The notes under the pieces were generated by a model, which was not told the DNA's origin, ran no database searches, and was given only the letters and a program-made list of their open reading frames with translations. Below, piece after piece: positions 41,644 to 51,163 of a DNA stretch of 54,549 nt; the stretch's first letter is position 1, and the number at the start of each line of letters is the position of its first letter. The position numbers were made by a program, and so were the translations under genes. Origin of the DNA: Oscillospiraceae bacterium (GTDB lineage: Bacteria > Bacillota > Clostridia > Oscillospirales > Oscillospiraceae). The DNA lies in assembly GCA_024697625.1 (NCBI GenBank), contig JAILFJ010000095.1:1-54549 (forward strand), written 5' to 3'.

Positions 41644-42497
41644 AGCATCCCCTCCATCTCGGCCGCGCCCGTCAGCTTCCGGTAGAGCAGGATCATCAGG
41701 CTGGTCATCAGCATCAGTATGACGGAGAGCGCGGCGGCGAAGGGCCAGTCGTGGACCTTCATCAGCTGCTCCTGGATGACGTTGCCGAGCAGGACGATCT
41801 TGTTTCCGCCGAGAATGTCCGCAATGAAGAAGAGCCCCACGGAGGGCACAAAGGTCAGAATCACCCCGGACAGCAGCCCCGGCATGCTGAGGGGCAGCGT
41901 GACGGTCAGAAAGGCCTTCGCGGGACCTGCCCCGAGATCGCGGGACGCCTCCACGAGGGTCCAGTCCATCTTCTCCACCGACGAATAGACGGACAGAATC
42001 ATGAAGGGCAGCAGCGCATAGACCATGCCGACGGTGACGGCCGGCCAGGAATAGAGAAGCTTCAGAGGCTTCTCCGTCAGGTGCAGCAGCATCAGGAGCT
42101 TATCCAGGATCCCGTTGGCACGGAAGATGATGATCCAGCCGTAGAGCCGCATCAGGGAGTTGGTCCAGAAGGGGATCATCAGAAGAAGCATCATGAGACC
42201 GCGCTTCCTCGGAGGGAGCTTGGCCATGAAGTAGCCGAAGGGATAGCCGAAGAGAATCACGAGAAAGGTGACATCCAGCGCCAGCTTCAGCGAGTTGAAC
42301 ACCGTGCTCCGATAGACGGGCTCCAGGATCCGGGTGTAGTTCCGGAAAGTGAATTCATTCACCACGCCCCAGGTCTCCGCCCGAGTCAGGAAGCTCAGGA
42401 TGATCATATAGACGAAGGGCCCGATCAGAAAAAGCAGGGTGAAAATATACATGGGGGCCAGGAAACCGGCTTGGGAGCCTTTCTTGTCAGAGCGCAT
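41640..42497 (-). CDS. potB: Spermidine/putrescine ABC permease PotB
   Basis: A 285-residue membrane protein. It starts MRSDKKGSQAGFLAPMYIFT, has six helices, and its EAA loop is LVEASRDLGAGPAKAFLTVTLP. The ATG at 42497 lies inside the end of potA, overlapping it by 11 bases; a longer in-frame start is further inside potA and less likely. Confidence 0.9.
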   Translation of the reverse strand: MRSDKKGSQAGFLAPMYIFTLLFLIGPFVYMIILSFLTRAETWGVVNEFTFRNYTRILEPVYRSTVFNSLKLALDVTFLVILFGYPFGYFMAKLPPRKRGLMMLLLMIPFWTNSLMRLYGWIIIFRANGILDKLLMLLHLTEKPLKLLYSWPAVTVGMVYALLPFMILSVYSSVEKMDWTLVEASRDLGAGPAKAFLTVTLPLSMPGLLSGVILTFVPSVGLFFIADILGGNKIVLLGNVIQEQLMKVHDWPFAAALSVILMLMTSLMILLYRKLTGAAEMEGML

Positions 42498-43557
42498 CTT
42501 CGGCCTCCACGCAGACGGCGTGTTCGGGCGAAAAGCAGATCCGGACACTGTCACCGGAACTCAGATCCGAATCGATCCCGTGGCGGCTGGCGACCAGCTC
42601 GGTTCCGGAGGCCGTTGTCAGTGTGATCCGGAGCATGCCGGCGGAGAAGCTCTTCTCCCGGACCGTGGCGGGAATCCCGTCTGCGCCCTCGCAGGCAAAG
42701 TCCAGATACTCGCTGCGGACAGCTACGGTCAGAGCGTCGCCCTCCTGCGGATGCAGATCCCCGGGATTCACCGGGAGTGCGATGCCGTCGGTGTCCAGAC
42801 AGAGCCTGCCGTCACGGAAAGCGGCTTTCCCGCTCAGAATGTTGGCAGAGCCGACAAAACGGGCCACATAGGCGTTTCTTGGACGGTCATAGATCTCATT
42901 CGGGCTGCCGAGCTGCTGGAAGATCCCGTTCTTCATCACGGCGATGCGGTCGGACATGTTCAGCGCTTCTTCCTGATCGTGGGTGATATAGATGAACGTG
43001 ATACCCAGCTGCTTCTGCAGCCGCTTCAGTTCAATCTGCATCTGCCGGCGGAGCTGCAGGTCCAGCGCACCGAGAGGCTCGTCCAGCAGAAGCACCTTCG
43101 GACGGTTCACAATGGCGCGGGCAATGGCGACGCGCTGCCGCTGACCGCCGGAGAGCTCGGAGGGAGCGCGCTGCTCATAGCCTTCGAGCTGAACAAGACG
43201 CAACGCCTCGGAGACGGCCCCGGAGATCTCCTGCCGGTTCCGATGCCGGATCTTCAGACCGTAGCCGATGTTCCGGGCCACGTCCATGTGAGGAAAGAGC
43301 GCATAGTTCTGAAACACCGTGTTGACGTCGCGCTTCTCCGGCGCTTCCCCGGTGACATCCCGGCCCTCCAGAATCACGCTGCCGCTGTCGCAGGTTTCCA
43401 AACCGGCAATAATGCGCAGTGTGGTGGTCTTGCCGCAGCCGGAGGAACCGAGCAGCGTGATAAACTCTCCGTCCTCCGCAGCGAGATCAATCCCCCGCAG
43501 AACCTCCGTGCTGCCGAAGCTCTTCCGTATGCTGTTCAGTTCAAGTATCCTGCCCAT
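42487..43557 (-). CDS. potA: Spermidine/putrescine ABC ATPase PotA
   Basis: A 356-residue ATPase. It has Walker A GSSGCGKTTTL, a Q-loop at TVFQNYALFPHMDV, the signature LSGGQRQRVAIARA, Walker B LLLDEPLGALD and the H-loop YITHDQEEAL. A C-terminal TOBE/regulatory domain starts near residue 270. It is the first gene of the potABCD operon on the minus strand, with a consensus promoter about 60 bases upstream. The ATG at 43557 is where the family starts; the ribosome binding site (GGGGT) is modest. Confidence 0.93.
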   Translation of the reverse strand: MGRILELNSIRKSFGSTEVLRGIDLAAEDGEFITLLGSSGCGKTTTLRIIAGLETCDSGSVILEGRDVTGEAPEKRDVNTVFQNYALFPHMDVARNIGYGLKIRHRNRQEISGAVSEALRLVQLEGYEQRAPSELSGGQRQRVAIARAIVNRPKVLLLDEPLGALDLQLRRQMQIELKRLQKQLGITFIYITHDQEEALNMSDRIAVMKNGIFQQLGSPNEIYDRPRNAYVARFVGSANILSGKAAFRDGRLCLDTDGIALPVNPGDLHPQEGDALTVAVRSEYLDFACEGADGIPATVREKSFSAGMLRITLTTASGTELVASRHGIDSDLSSGDSVRICFSPEHAVCVEAEDAL

Positions 43558-43617
43558 CAGAGACCCCGTCTTGCCCTTGCGTTTAATCAAACACCACTGA
43601 TATGGTATGTTGGCTCT

Positions 43618-43646
43618 TTTATACGCTAAAGTGCATGATTTGTCAA
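43618..43646 (-). promoter_or_regulatory. Strong promoter of the potABCD operon
   Basis: On the minus strand, consensus TTGACA (43646-43641) and TATAAA (43623-43618) are 17 bases apart. Confidence 0.8.
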
Positions 43647-43693
43647 GTGAACAATTCGCGTCGAAGCGTGACAGCAGGGACACAGATAACAGG

Positions 43694-43722
43694 TTGAAGA
43701 ACGGTACCGGATGTGATAGAAT
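43694..43722 (+). promoter_or_regulatory. Promoter of the ridA gene
   Basis: TTGAAG (43694-43699) and TAGAAT (43717-43722) are 17 bases apart, about 70 bases upstream of the ATG and back to back with the pot promoter. Confidence 0.6.
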
Positions 43723-43792
43723 ACCACTGCTCCGCTGCGGAGAGAATATCGGAAACTACGGATGTAAATGAAAAAGAAAGGAACGATATACT

Positions 43793-44167
43793 ATGAAGAC
43801 TATCGCAACAGACAAGGCCCCGGCGGCAATCGGACCCTATACACAGGGCAAGGTGATTAACGGGCTGCTCTTCACCTCCGGTCAGGTGGCGCTGCTGCCG
43901 GGCAGCGGCGAGGTTGCCGGGACGACGATTGAGGAACAGGCGGAGCAGTGCTGCAGGAACATCGGGGCGATCCTCGAAGCTGCCGGCACGGATTTCGGCA
44001 AGGTCGTCAAGACCACCTGCTTCCTCGCCGACATGAAGGATTTTGCCGTGTTCAACGGAATCTATGAGAAGTACTTCGTCAGCAAGCCCGCCCGCTCCTG
44101 CGTTGCTGTGAAGGAATTGCCGAAGCAGCTCCTCTGCGAGATCGAAGCGATCGCGGCAGTCGAGTGA
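43793..44167 (+). CDS. ridA: RidA family enamine/imine deaminase
   Basis: A 124-residue YjgF/YER057c/UK114 protein with KAPAAIGPYTQGKVINGLLFTSGQ at the start (divided APAAIGPYTQG and LLFTSGQVAL). The active-site Arg is in KPARSCVAVKELP and the final Glu in CEIEAIA. It hydrolyses reactive 2-aminoacrylate-type enamines made by PLP enzymes and thus protects the cell. AAAGGAAC precedes the ATG. Spacer 44168-44311 separates it from the next gene. Confidence 0.93.
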   Translation: MKTIATDKAPAAIGPYTQGKVINGLLFTSGQVALLPGSGEVAGTTIEEQAEQCCRNIGAILEAAGTDFGKVVKTTCFLADMKDFAVFNGIYEKYFVSKPARSCVAVKELPKQLLCEIEAIAAVE

Positions 44168-44311
44168 TGTCGAGGCTTCTGCTCCCGGGAGGCATTCCAG
44201 AACGGCAGGCGCAGGCAGAACGACTGATGCAGGCAGACGACAGAAACAGAGAATTGTGCCGGATGGACCCGGATCAGGGGACATCCGGCGAGTCCCGGAG
44301 TCAGATACGGC

Positions 44312-46030
44312 ATGATCGCTGAGATCTCGGACCAGCAGAGACAGCGGGCCTATAACCTGATCTGGAACACGGCTGAGGATTACGGATTTGTCCCTGACTT
44401 CAAGTTCTATACCGAAGACGGACAGGCGGACATCTACTGGAACAGCATCATCGGCCTTGCCCGGAAATACTACGATTACGACCGGCTGAAGAAGATCTTC
44501 CGGGGGCTGGAGCAGGAAGAGGATGCCGACCTCTACGAGAGCCTGATCTGGCTCGGTCTGGAAAATGCCCTGGCTGCAAAGGAGGCCCCCAGCAGGCCGG
44601 TCCTCATGCGGCTGAGGCGGGAGTATGCCGAGGCCTATCTGGAACGCTGGGGCAGAGAGTACGCGGAGGACGACCGCTTCTGGGAATACCTTGCGAAGGC
44701 GCATTACAGACGGATCCTCGGCCTGCCGGAGGAGATATCCCCTTACGACCGGGCGCTGCTGGATGAGCTGGAGTTCTCACCGGCGCTGGATACGGAAGAG
44801 CTCATCAGCCGGATCCGCAGCCTGCTGGAGAAATGGTTCCACCTGCGGGCTGAGGAGCGCAGCAGGGAACATCAGACCTGGAGCCTGCCCTTCCTGAAGC
44901 ACGGCGAGCACCGGAAGCGGGGAAAGTCGAAGCTTCGCCCCTTCGGGATCGGTCTCGCAGAGCATCCGCATGCTTCCGACGGCGGGGACGAACTGCCCCA
45001 GGATCCCATGAACCGGCGGACGACGCTGACCGAGGCGGAGCTCAGAGCGTTTATGGCGGAGAAGTACGGCAGATCCGTCTACCGGGACAAGGAGACCGCG
45101 GAGCTGGAAAAGGAACTCTGCACCGGAAACCATCAGAGCTGCCATCTGCACATCACGAGAGGGGAGGCCGCGGCGGCACATATCCGCAACGGTTTCGAAG
45201 CCCTTCAGAAGGAGAAGGAGGCTGCCCAGATCGCTCACAACCGGACCGTCTGGCATGCCCATGAGGCGGAGAACCGCACCGCGATCGCGAGGCTCACCGA
45301 GAGGATCCGGAATTCGGTCCTGCTGTACCTGCGGCCCTGTGATGTACGTGCCGATGCAGGGAAACTGGAGGGCGGCCGCGTCTGGCGCGCACTCCGGCTG
45401 GATGACGGCACAGTCTTCCGGCGGGAGGAGAACGGCAGCGCCGGGGATGTCAGCGTGGACATCCTGCTGGATGCCTCAACCTCGCAGCGGGGGAGACTGG
45501 AGAGCATCTCCGGACAGGCCTACTGCATCGCCGAAGCTCTGACGCGCTGCAGGATCCCCTGCCGGGTGATGTCTTTCTGTTCCATGACCGGGTATACGGT
45601 GCTGCGGATCTTCCGGGATTACAATGAGACGGACCAGAACGGAAAGATTTTTGAGTACGTCGCGAACGGGTGCAACCGGGACGGGCTTGCCGTGCGCACG
45701 GCGCACCGCCTGATCAGCCGTTCGGCCTGCGAACACCGGATGCTGATCCTCCTGTCTGATGTGAAGCCGCAGGATATCGTGCGGATCTACGACCGGGAGG
45801 ACGACAGCTTCATCCCCTACGAGAAGGAAACCGGTATCCGGGACACCGCCTTCGAGGTCAGAAAAGCAAGGGCGGACGGGATTGCGGTGATCTGTGTGTT
45901 TACGGGTACGGACGAGGATCTCCCCGCGGCGAAGACGGTGTACGGCAGAGACTTCGCCAGGATCCGCTCGGCGGATCAGCTGGCGGACACGGTCGGACTT
46001 CTGATCCAGAATCAGATCAGAAACCTCTGA
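44312..46030 (+). CDS. Large protein with C-terminal VWA domain (NorD/CobT-like), no MoxR partner
   Basis: A 572-residue soluble protein. The first ~370 residues are helical and charged, without a recognised family. From about residue 380 a von Willebrand A domain follows, with the metal-binding DILLDASTSQ (D-x-S-x-S near residue 387), NGCNRDGLAVRTAHRLI and MLILLSDVKPQD. This C-terminal pattern is like NorD/CobT, which normally work with a MoxR-type AAA+ ATPase to insert metals or remodel proteins. No such ATPase is encoded nearby. GGAG lies 11 bases before the ATG. The target is unknown. Confidence 0.8.
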   Translation: MIAEISDQQRQRAYNLIWNTAEDYGFVPDFKFYTEDGQADIYWNSIIGLARKYYDYDRLKKIFRGLEQEEDADLYESLIWLGLENALAAKEAPSRPVLMRLRREYAEAYLERWGREYAEDDRFWEYLAKAHYRRILGLPEEISPYDRALLDELEFSPALDTEELISRIRSLLEKWFHLRAEERSREHQTWSLPFLKHGEHRKRGKSKLRPFGIGLAEHPHASDGGDELPQDPMNRRTTLTEAELRAFMAEKYGRSVYRDKETAELEKELCTGNHQSCHLHITRGEAAAAHIRNGFEALQKEKEAAQIAHNRTVWHAHEAENRTAIARLTERIRNSVLLYLRPCDVRADAGKLEGGRVWRALRLDDGTVFRREENGSAGDVSVDILLDASTSQRGRLESISGQAYCIAEALTRCRIPCRVMSFCSMTGYTVLRIFRDYNETDQNGKIFEYVANGCNRDGLAVRTAHRLISRSACEHRMLILLSDVKPQDIVRIYDREDDSFIPYEKETGIRDTAFEVRKARADGIAVICVFTGTDEDLPAAKTVYGRDFARIRSADQLADTVGLLIQNQIRNL

Positions 46031-46154
46031 ACGTACCGCGGGACGGTGACAAAATAATTCGGACGGGCATTGACCGCGACAGCGGAAAATGATAGAATGT
46101 ACCCACTGCGGAACGGATACAGCCACAGGATATCAGATACGGGAGTGTTGAAGC

Positions 46155-47054
46155 ATGTATTACAGCAGACCGGTCAGAGTTTTTCTCGGGATTCTTTTCC
46201 TGGCGTTTTTTGCCTGGTATATGCACACGCATTTTGCGGGGGCGACGATGAGCAATGACGTCGGGAAGGCACAGCCCGCTGCATCCGTGCAGACGGTCCA
46301 GGCCGAGCTGCAGCCCCAGGAGGCGGAGCCTGTGGAGCCGGAGGCGGTTCCCACGCCGGAGCCCACACCGGAGCTCAGTCCGCTCATGCAGACGGCGAAG
46401 GCCAACGCGGATGCGAAGGGGCTTCCGATGCCTCCGGAGATCGATATCGACGACTTCCAGTACATCCTGGTAAACGGGGATCACCCGCTGGATCCCATCA
46501 ACTATGAGCCGTCCAGCTTTGCCTACCTGAACATGACCGGCGAGGACACGGAGGTCCGCACGGGCTATGACCCGAACCGCCAGCAGGTGGATTATCGGAT
46601 CGGACAGCCGCTGGTGGACATGACCCAGGCCTGCAAGGCAGCTGGGAACCCGATTTATCTCTCGTCCGGATATCGCAGCTACAACGATCAGCAGCAGAAC
46701 TTTGCCCGCGTATGCTACAACAACGGCATCACGGACGGCAAGAATGCCGAGGGCAACTATATCACGATGCCAGCGGGCTGCAGTGAGCACCAGACCGGCC
46801 TGTGCTGCGACATTACGGACAGATACTACGAGATCAAGAACGACAGCATCGCAGAGGTTCCCACGGTGCAGTGGCTGGCGCAGCACTGTGCGGAATACGG
46901 CTTTATCCTTCGGTTCCCCCAGGATAAGCGGGATATCACCCATGTCATGGGAGAGTCCTGGCACTTCCGCTATGTCGGTGTGGAGGCAGCTCAGTATATG
47001 ACGGAGAACAACCTCGTCCTCGAGGAGTTTGTCGCGCTGTACGGCGTGGCCTGA
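46155..47054 (+). CDS. VanY-like D-alanyl-D-alanine carboxypeptidase (M15B), membrane-anchored
   Basis: A 299-residue protein with an N-terminal anchor (residues 8-28), a proline/glutamate-rich linker (about 50-75) and an M15 peptidase domain. The zinc ligands and catalytic Glu are complete: SEHQTGLCCDI (His, Asp) and GESWHFRYVG (Glu, His). The family trims the terminal D-Ala from peptidoglycan stem peptides outside the membrane. Its 3' neighbour, 29 bases on, is a paralogue with an altered active site. Confidence 0.88.
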   Translation: MYYSRPVRVFLGILFLAFFAWYMHTHFAGATMSNDVGKAQPAASVQTVQAELQPQEAEPVEPEAVPTPEPTPELSPLMQTAKANADAKGLPMPPEIDIDDFQYILVNGDHPLDPINYEPSSFAYLNMTGEDTEVRTGYDPNRQQVDYRIGQPLVDMTQACKAAGNPIYLSSGYRSYNDQQQNFARVCYNNGITDGKNAEGNYITMPAGCSEHQTGLCCDITDRYYEIKNDSIAEVPTVQWLAQHCAEYGFILRFPQDKRDITHVMGESWHFRYVGVEAAQYMTENNLVLEEFVALYGVA

Positions 47055-47083
47055 TGTGATCACGGGAAAGCAGATAACAGCTC

Positions 47084-47920
47084 ATGCGGATCGTATGTAA
47101 CAGCAAGATAAAGCAGAGCCTGTGTTTCGTCCTTCTGATATCTCTGATGCTCTGCCTCTGCGCCTGCCAGATCGGAAGACCCGAACCCGCCCCGACCCCG
47201 ACCCCGGAGCCGACTCCGACACCGACACCGGAGCCCACCCCGGAACCTGTTCCGACCCTGCCGCCGCCTCCCAACCTCGATATCACGAGCTGGGAATTCA
47301 AGCTGGCAAACTCCTACAACTCCATCGGGGTGGATTACATCATCCCGCACAGCTCCCTCAACTATCTTGAAGGACAGGAGATGTACCTCAACATCTATGA
47401 CGCTGCGGATTCCTTCCTCAAGGCGGCCCGGGCGGCCGGCTTCGAAGTCTGGATCAGCGTAGCCTACCGGAACAACGAGTGGAACAACACCATGTTCATG
47501 AACGCGCTGTACGCGGCGGACAACGATCCGGTGCTGGCGTCCACGCAGGTGCTGGCGCCGGGACTCAGCGACCATCAGACAGGGCTGGCGATCGACTTCA
47601 GTGACAAGGGCTCCTACAGCGGCTACTACGGAGAGTTTGAAGATCCGGAGATGGCGGATACCGAGCTGCTTGCCTGGCTAAAGGAGCACTGTGCGGAGTA
47701 CGGCTTCATCTTCCGCTACCCGGAGGGGAAGGAAGATTTCTACGGCGTGAAGTGCAAGCACCCCGCCCACTTCCGCTATGTCGGACAGGAAGCCGCCCGC
47801 TACATTACCGAGAACAACCTCTGTCTGGAGGAATTCCTGATGATGTATGACGGGACGGAGGTCTATATCCCCGAAGCCGGTTACGGAATGAGGATCGATG
47901 AAAGAAGAAACCAGAAATAA
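47084..47920 (+). CDS. VanY-like M15 lipoprotein lacking the catalytic Glu
   Basis: A 278-residue lipoprotein. The signal peptide has lipobox LCLCAC (Cys at about 27-28), and a PTPEPT-type proline linker precedes the M15 domain. Zinc ligands are kept (SDHQTGLAIDFS and the His of AHFRYVG), but the usual E-x-W-H reads H-P-A-H in KHPAHFRYVG. The general-base Glu is His and the conserved Trp is Ala. It may be inactive, have changed chemistry, or act as a binding/scaffold protein. Its stop overlaps the next gene by 23 bases. Confidence 0.85.
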   Translation: MRIVCNSKIKQSLCFVLLISLMLCLCACQIGRPEPAPTPTPEPTPTPTPEPTPEPVPTLPPPPNLDITSWEFKLANSYNSIGVDYIIPHSSLNYLEGQEMYLNIYDAADSFLKAARAAGFEVWISVAYRNNEWNNTMFMNALYAADNDPVLASTQVLAPGLSDHQTGLAIDFSDKGSYSGYYGEFEDPEMADTELLAWLKEHCAEYGFIFRYPEGKEDFYGVKCKHPAHFRYVGQEAARYITENNLCLEEFLMMYDGTEVYIPEAGYGMRIDERRNQK

Positions 47921-48275
47921 ATCCTATCAACGAGACCTGCTGCTGGTCGGCGTTCTGCTGCTGGCAGCACTTCTTGTGTTTGCCTTTGTACGCACAGGCC
48001 AGAAGACCGGCGCGGAGGCGGTCGTAACCGTGGACGGGGAAGAGATCGGGCGCTATCCGCTGAACCGGTCGGGAACCTTCCCGCTGAACGGAGGGACAAA
48101 CACGCTGGTGATCGGAGACGGAATGGCCTGGGTCATCGAGGCGAACTGCCCGGACAAGGTCTGCATGGGCATGGGGAAGATCAGCCGAAACGGCGAATTT
48201 ATCGCCTGCCTGCCGAACCGCCTGATCGTGGTGGTCGAGGGCGGCGAGGACTCCCCGATTGATGCGCGCACATGA
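47898..48275 (+). CDS. NusG domain II-containing membrane-anchored protein
   Basis: A 125-residue protein: an N-terminal transmembrane anchor (DLLLVGVLLLAALLVFAFV) and an extracytoplasmic beta-rich NusG-II domain with VTVDGEEIGRYPL and EANCPDKVCMGMGKIS (the two-cysteine CPDKVC motif), then FIACLPNRLIVVVE. Such proteins typically precede Gx-transporter/heptaprenyl-diphosphate-synthase component I genes, as here (ATGA overlap at 48272). The role is unknown, possibly redox or flavin related. Confidence 0.85.
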   Translation: MKEETRNKSYQRDLLLVGVLLLAALLVFAFVRTGQKTGAEAVVTVDGEEIGRYPLNRSGTFPLNGGTNTLVIGDGMAWVIEANCPDKVCMGMGKISRNGEFIACLPNRLIVVVEGGEDSPIDART

Positions 48276-48763
48276 AGACAAGGAAGCTGACGGTCATGGC
48301 GCTGACCACGGCGCTGGCGATGATCCTGTCCTTCGTGGAGAGCCAGATCCCGGCTTTTGTGGCGGTGCCGGGCGTGAAGATGGGCCTTGCCAACATCGCG
48401 GTGGTCTTCGCCATGTACAAGCTGGGCTGGAAGGAAGCAGTCCTGATCTCCCTGATCCGCGTGGTGCTGGTTTCGATGCTCTTCGGGAGCATTGCCGCCA
48501 TGTTCTACAGCCTGGCGGGAGCGGCGCTGAGCCTCCTCGGCATGGGACTGCTGAAGAAAACCGGAAAGTTCACGGAAATCGTGGTCAGCGTGGCGGGCGG
48601 CATCCTGCACAACATCGGCCAGATCGCCATGGCGAGCATCCTTTTGGAGACAGATGCCCTGAAGTACTACCTGCCCTTCCTGCTCATAAGCGGCATCCTG
48701 GCCGGCGTGGTGATCGGCATTGTCTCGGCAGTCATGGTGAAGAGAATTGCGGTAAAGCTGTAG
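48272..48763 (+). CDS. Gx transporter family membrane protein (Hpre_diP_synt_I)
   Basis: A 163-residue protein with five to six hydrophobic helices. It starts MKTRKLTVMALTTALAMILS and contains PGVKMGLANIAVVFAMYKLG and FYSLAGAALSLLGMGLLKKT, which define this ECF-S-like family. It is often annotated as heptaprenyl diphosphate synthase component I, but the structure suggests substrate uptake. It is coupled to the NusG-II gene by a 4-base overlap. The spacer 48764-48907 holds no gene. Confidence 0.85.
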   Translation: MKTRKLTVMALTTALAMILSFVESQIPAFVAVPGVKMGLANIAVVFAMYKLGWKEAVLISLIRVVLVSMLFGSIAAMFYSLAGAALSLLGMGLLKKTGKFTEIVVSVAGGILHNIGQIAMASILLETDALKYYLPFLLISGILAGVVIGIVSAVMVKRIAVKL

Positions 48764-51043
48764 GGAAGATGCAGTTCTGCAGGAAAGCAGCCCGGATCGA
48801 TAATAACCCCGAAAAGCCTCTTGAACTAAGACCTGTCATGAAAGACGGTATACGACAGTCTCCTGCCTGAAGATGCTGAATACCGTATCTATATGGAACA
48901 AAGACAATGAAAATCTGTTATAACTGCTTCAAAGAAAACCGAATAAAGGACCCTGTCCTTTCTGCGGCTATGATGACAGCGATGCGGCAGAGAAATACCC
49001 TCTTGCTTTGAGGCAGGGCTCCATCCTGGAGGGGCGATACACTGTCGGGAGAGTTCTGGGGCAGGGAGGCTTCGGCATCACGTACATCGCCCTGGACGAC
49101 CAGACAAAAGAACGGGTCGCAATCAAGGAGTACCTTCCCACAGACTTTGCGGGAAGAAGCGAAGGATCCAGTATCGTCAGAGCTTTCTCCGGCAACAGAA
49201 GAGAGAACTTTGAGTACGGCAAGGAGCAGTTTCTCTCCGAAGCAAAGACGCTTGCCGCCTTCATAGGAGACAGCCATATCGTCCGGATCTACAGATATTT
49301 CGAGGAGAACGGAACGGCATACTTCTCGATGGAGTATGTGGATGGTCTGCCCCTGAACAGATATATGAGGGAGAAGGGCGGAAGGCTTACAGCAGAAGAT
49401 GCGAACCGTCTGCTTCTGCCGCTGATGGACTCGCTGGACCGGGTGCACGCAAAAGGCATCGTCCACCGGGACATTGCCCCGGACACATCATCATCCAGCC
49501 GGATGGAAGTGCGAAGCTGATCGACTTTGGGGCTGCGCGTTACAGCACGGGTGAGAAGAGCAAGAGCCTGGACGTGGTGCTGAAGCACGGCTTTGCCCCG
49601 AAGGAGCAGTATATCCGCCGGGGCCGGCAGGGGCCGTTCACGGATGTCTATGCGATGGGCGCGACATATTACTATGCGCTCACGGGAAAGATACCGCCGG
49701 AGGCCATCGAGCGGATGGACGAAGAATGCCTGATTCTTCCGAGTACGCTCGGGACGGGATTAGACGAACCTACTGAGGAAGCCCTTCTGAAAGCGCTGGA
49801 GGTGAGCGCACCGGACCGCTGGCAGAGCATGGCGGACTTCCACAATGCACTTTTGGAGGCGGAGCTGCAGACTCGCAGAGACGCTCTTGGGGAAAGGGAG
49901 AGGGAGCGCGGACATCGCAACGGTGAGGAACCCGAACGAAGACAGCGCGAGACAGCAAATCAGGCAAGATCTGCGGAGTCGGAGCGCAGGAGTCGGCGGA
50001 ATGCCAGAGAAACTGCGGAAGGTGCAACGGCTGACGCAGCGGAACACCAGCGCCGTGAGAATGAGGCGATAGAACGTCAGTATCAGAAGATCGATAACGG
50101 AAAGCCGCAGGCGGAATCTACATCTCATGAGTCAGCGAGAAAGAGCGGCGGGAAAAAGGTTCTGCCGATCCTGCTGATCCTGCTTGTCGCAGCAGTCGGA
50201 GGGTTCTTCGTTATGCGCTCAAGGAGTACTCCGGCAGTCCCGAAGCAAACCGCTGAAGTGACAGTGACGACAGCGCCGACAGCAACGCCTGTGACGCCCG
50301 CAGAAACTCTCGAACCGACTCCGGCGCAATCGACAGAAGCGACATCTACCGCAACGCCGACACCGAAGCAAGAGCCGCTCCCAACGGTGGAACCCACAGA
50401 AGCACCGACACCTTCGGTTACTGCCCCGACACCGGCACAGACGCCGATATCAACGCCAACACCCACACCCACGCAGACTCCCTCACCGAGTGCGGCGCCA
50501 ACACCAACACCGACGCCCGAACCTGCACCAACACCCTCTCTCGCTCCGATTACGCCGTCCTCCGAACAGAAATCCAGAATTGACATGGAGGTTGGAGATA
50601 TTGTCATCTTCGGTCATTATGAGCAGGACAACGATACAGCCAACGGAAAAGAAGAAATCGAGTGGCAGGTGCTGAATGTGCAGGGAGATTCGGCACTTCT
50701 GATCAGCCGATTTGGACTTGACACAAAACCATATCATACAGAACGCACCAGCGTGACATGGGAAACCTGCAGTCTTCGTTCCTGGCTGAACAGCGACTTT
50801 CTGGAGGAAGCATTTGGTGCAGATGAACAGACGGCAATCCTGACAACTGCTGTGGACAACAGCCAGAGTCAGGGAAACAGCGCTTGGAAGATGAGCGGCG
50901 GTATTGATACACAGGATAAGGTCTTCCTCTTGAGCTATCAGGAAGCAGGAGACTGTTTTGGTGCTGACAGTGTTAGAGTATGTAAGCCGACGAAATACGC
51001 CAAAGCAAACGGAGCTTATGTCAGCACGAACGGAAATGGCAGG

Positions 51044-51163
51044 TGGTGGCTGCGGTCCCCCGGCCGCGATTCGAACAACGCTGCGGATGTCGACATCGAC
51101 GGCTCCGTCCACGGATACGGCAACTATGTCAACTACGACGATGACGCCGTCCGCCCCGCTTTC
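51044..51163 (+). repeat. Candidate variable region, first DUF6273 domain
   Basis: From WWLRSPG to RPAF, 40 codons dominated by NNC/NNT codons for Asp, Asn, Tyr, Ser and His (for example AAC-AAC, GAC-ATC-GAC, AAC-TAC-GAC-GAT-GAC). It is homologous to 52058-52174 and 54249-54365. The pattern fits a diversity-generating-retroelement target. Confidence 0.45.

Noticed and set aside
44167-44322. 51-codon frame between ridA and the VWA gene with TGATG overlap
   Set aside because: Overlaps both neighbours neatly, but has no ribosome binding site, family or hydrophobic pattern; more likely chance in GC-rich DNA.
46330-46380. Short tandem CCG/GAG-rich repeats in VanY linkers and kinase linkers (also 47170-47260, 50250-50550, 53560-53740) as possible CRISPR or minisatellites
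   Set aside because: They encode Pro-Thr/Pro-Glu extracellular linkers in frame, with irregular units and no spacer structure.
48841-48893. Weak inverted repeat ACGGTAT/ATACCGT upstream of the broken kinase gene
   Set aside because: Only 7 bp with a long loop; no promoter or known operator pattern around it.
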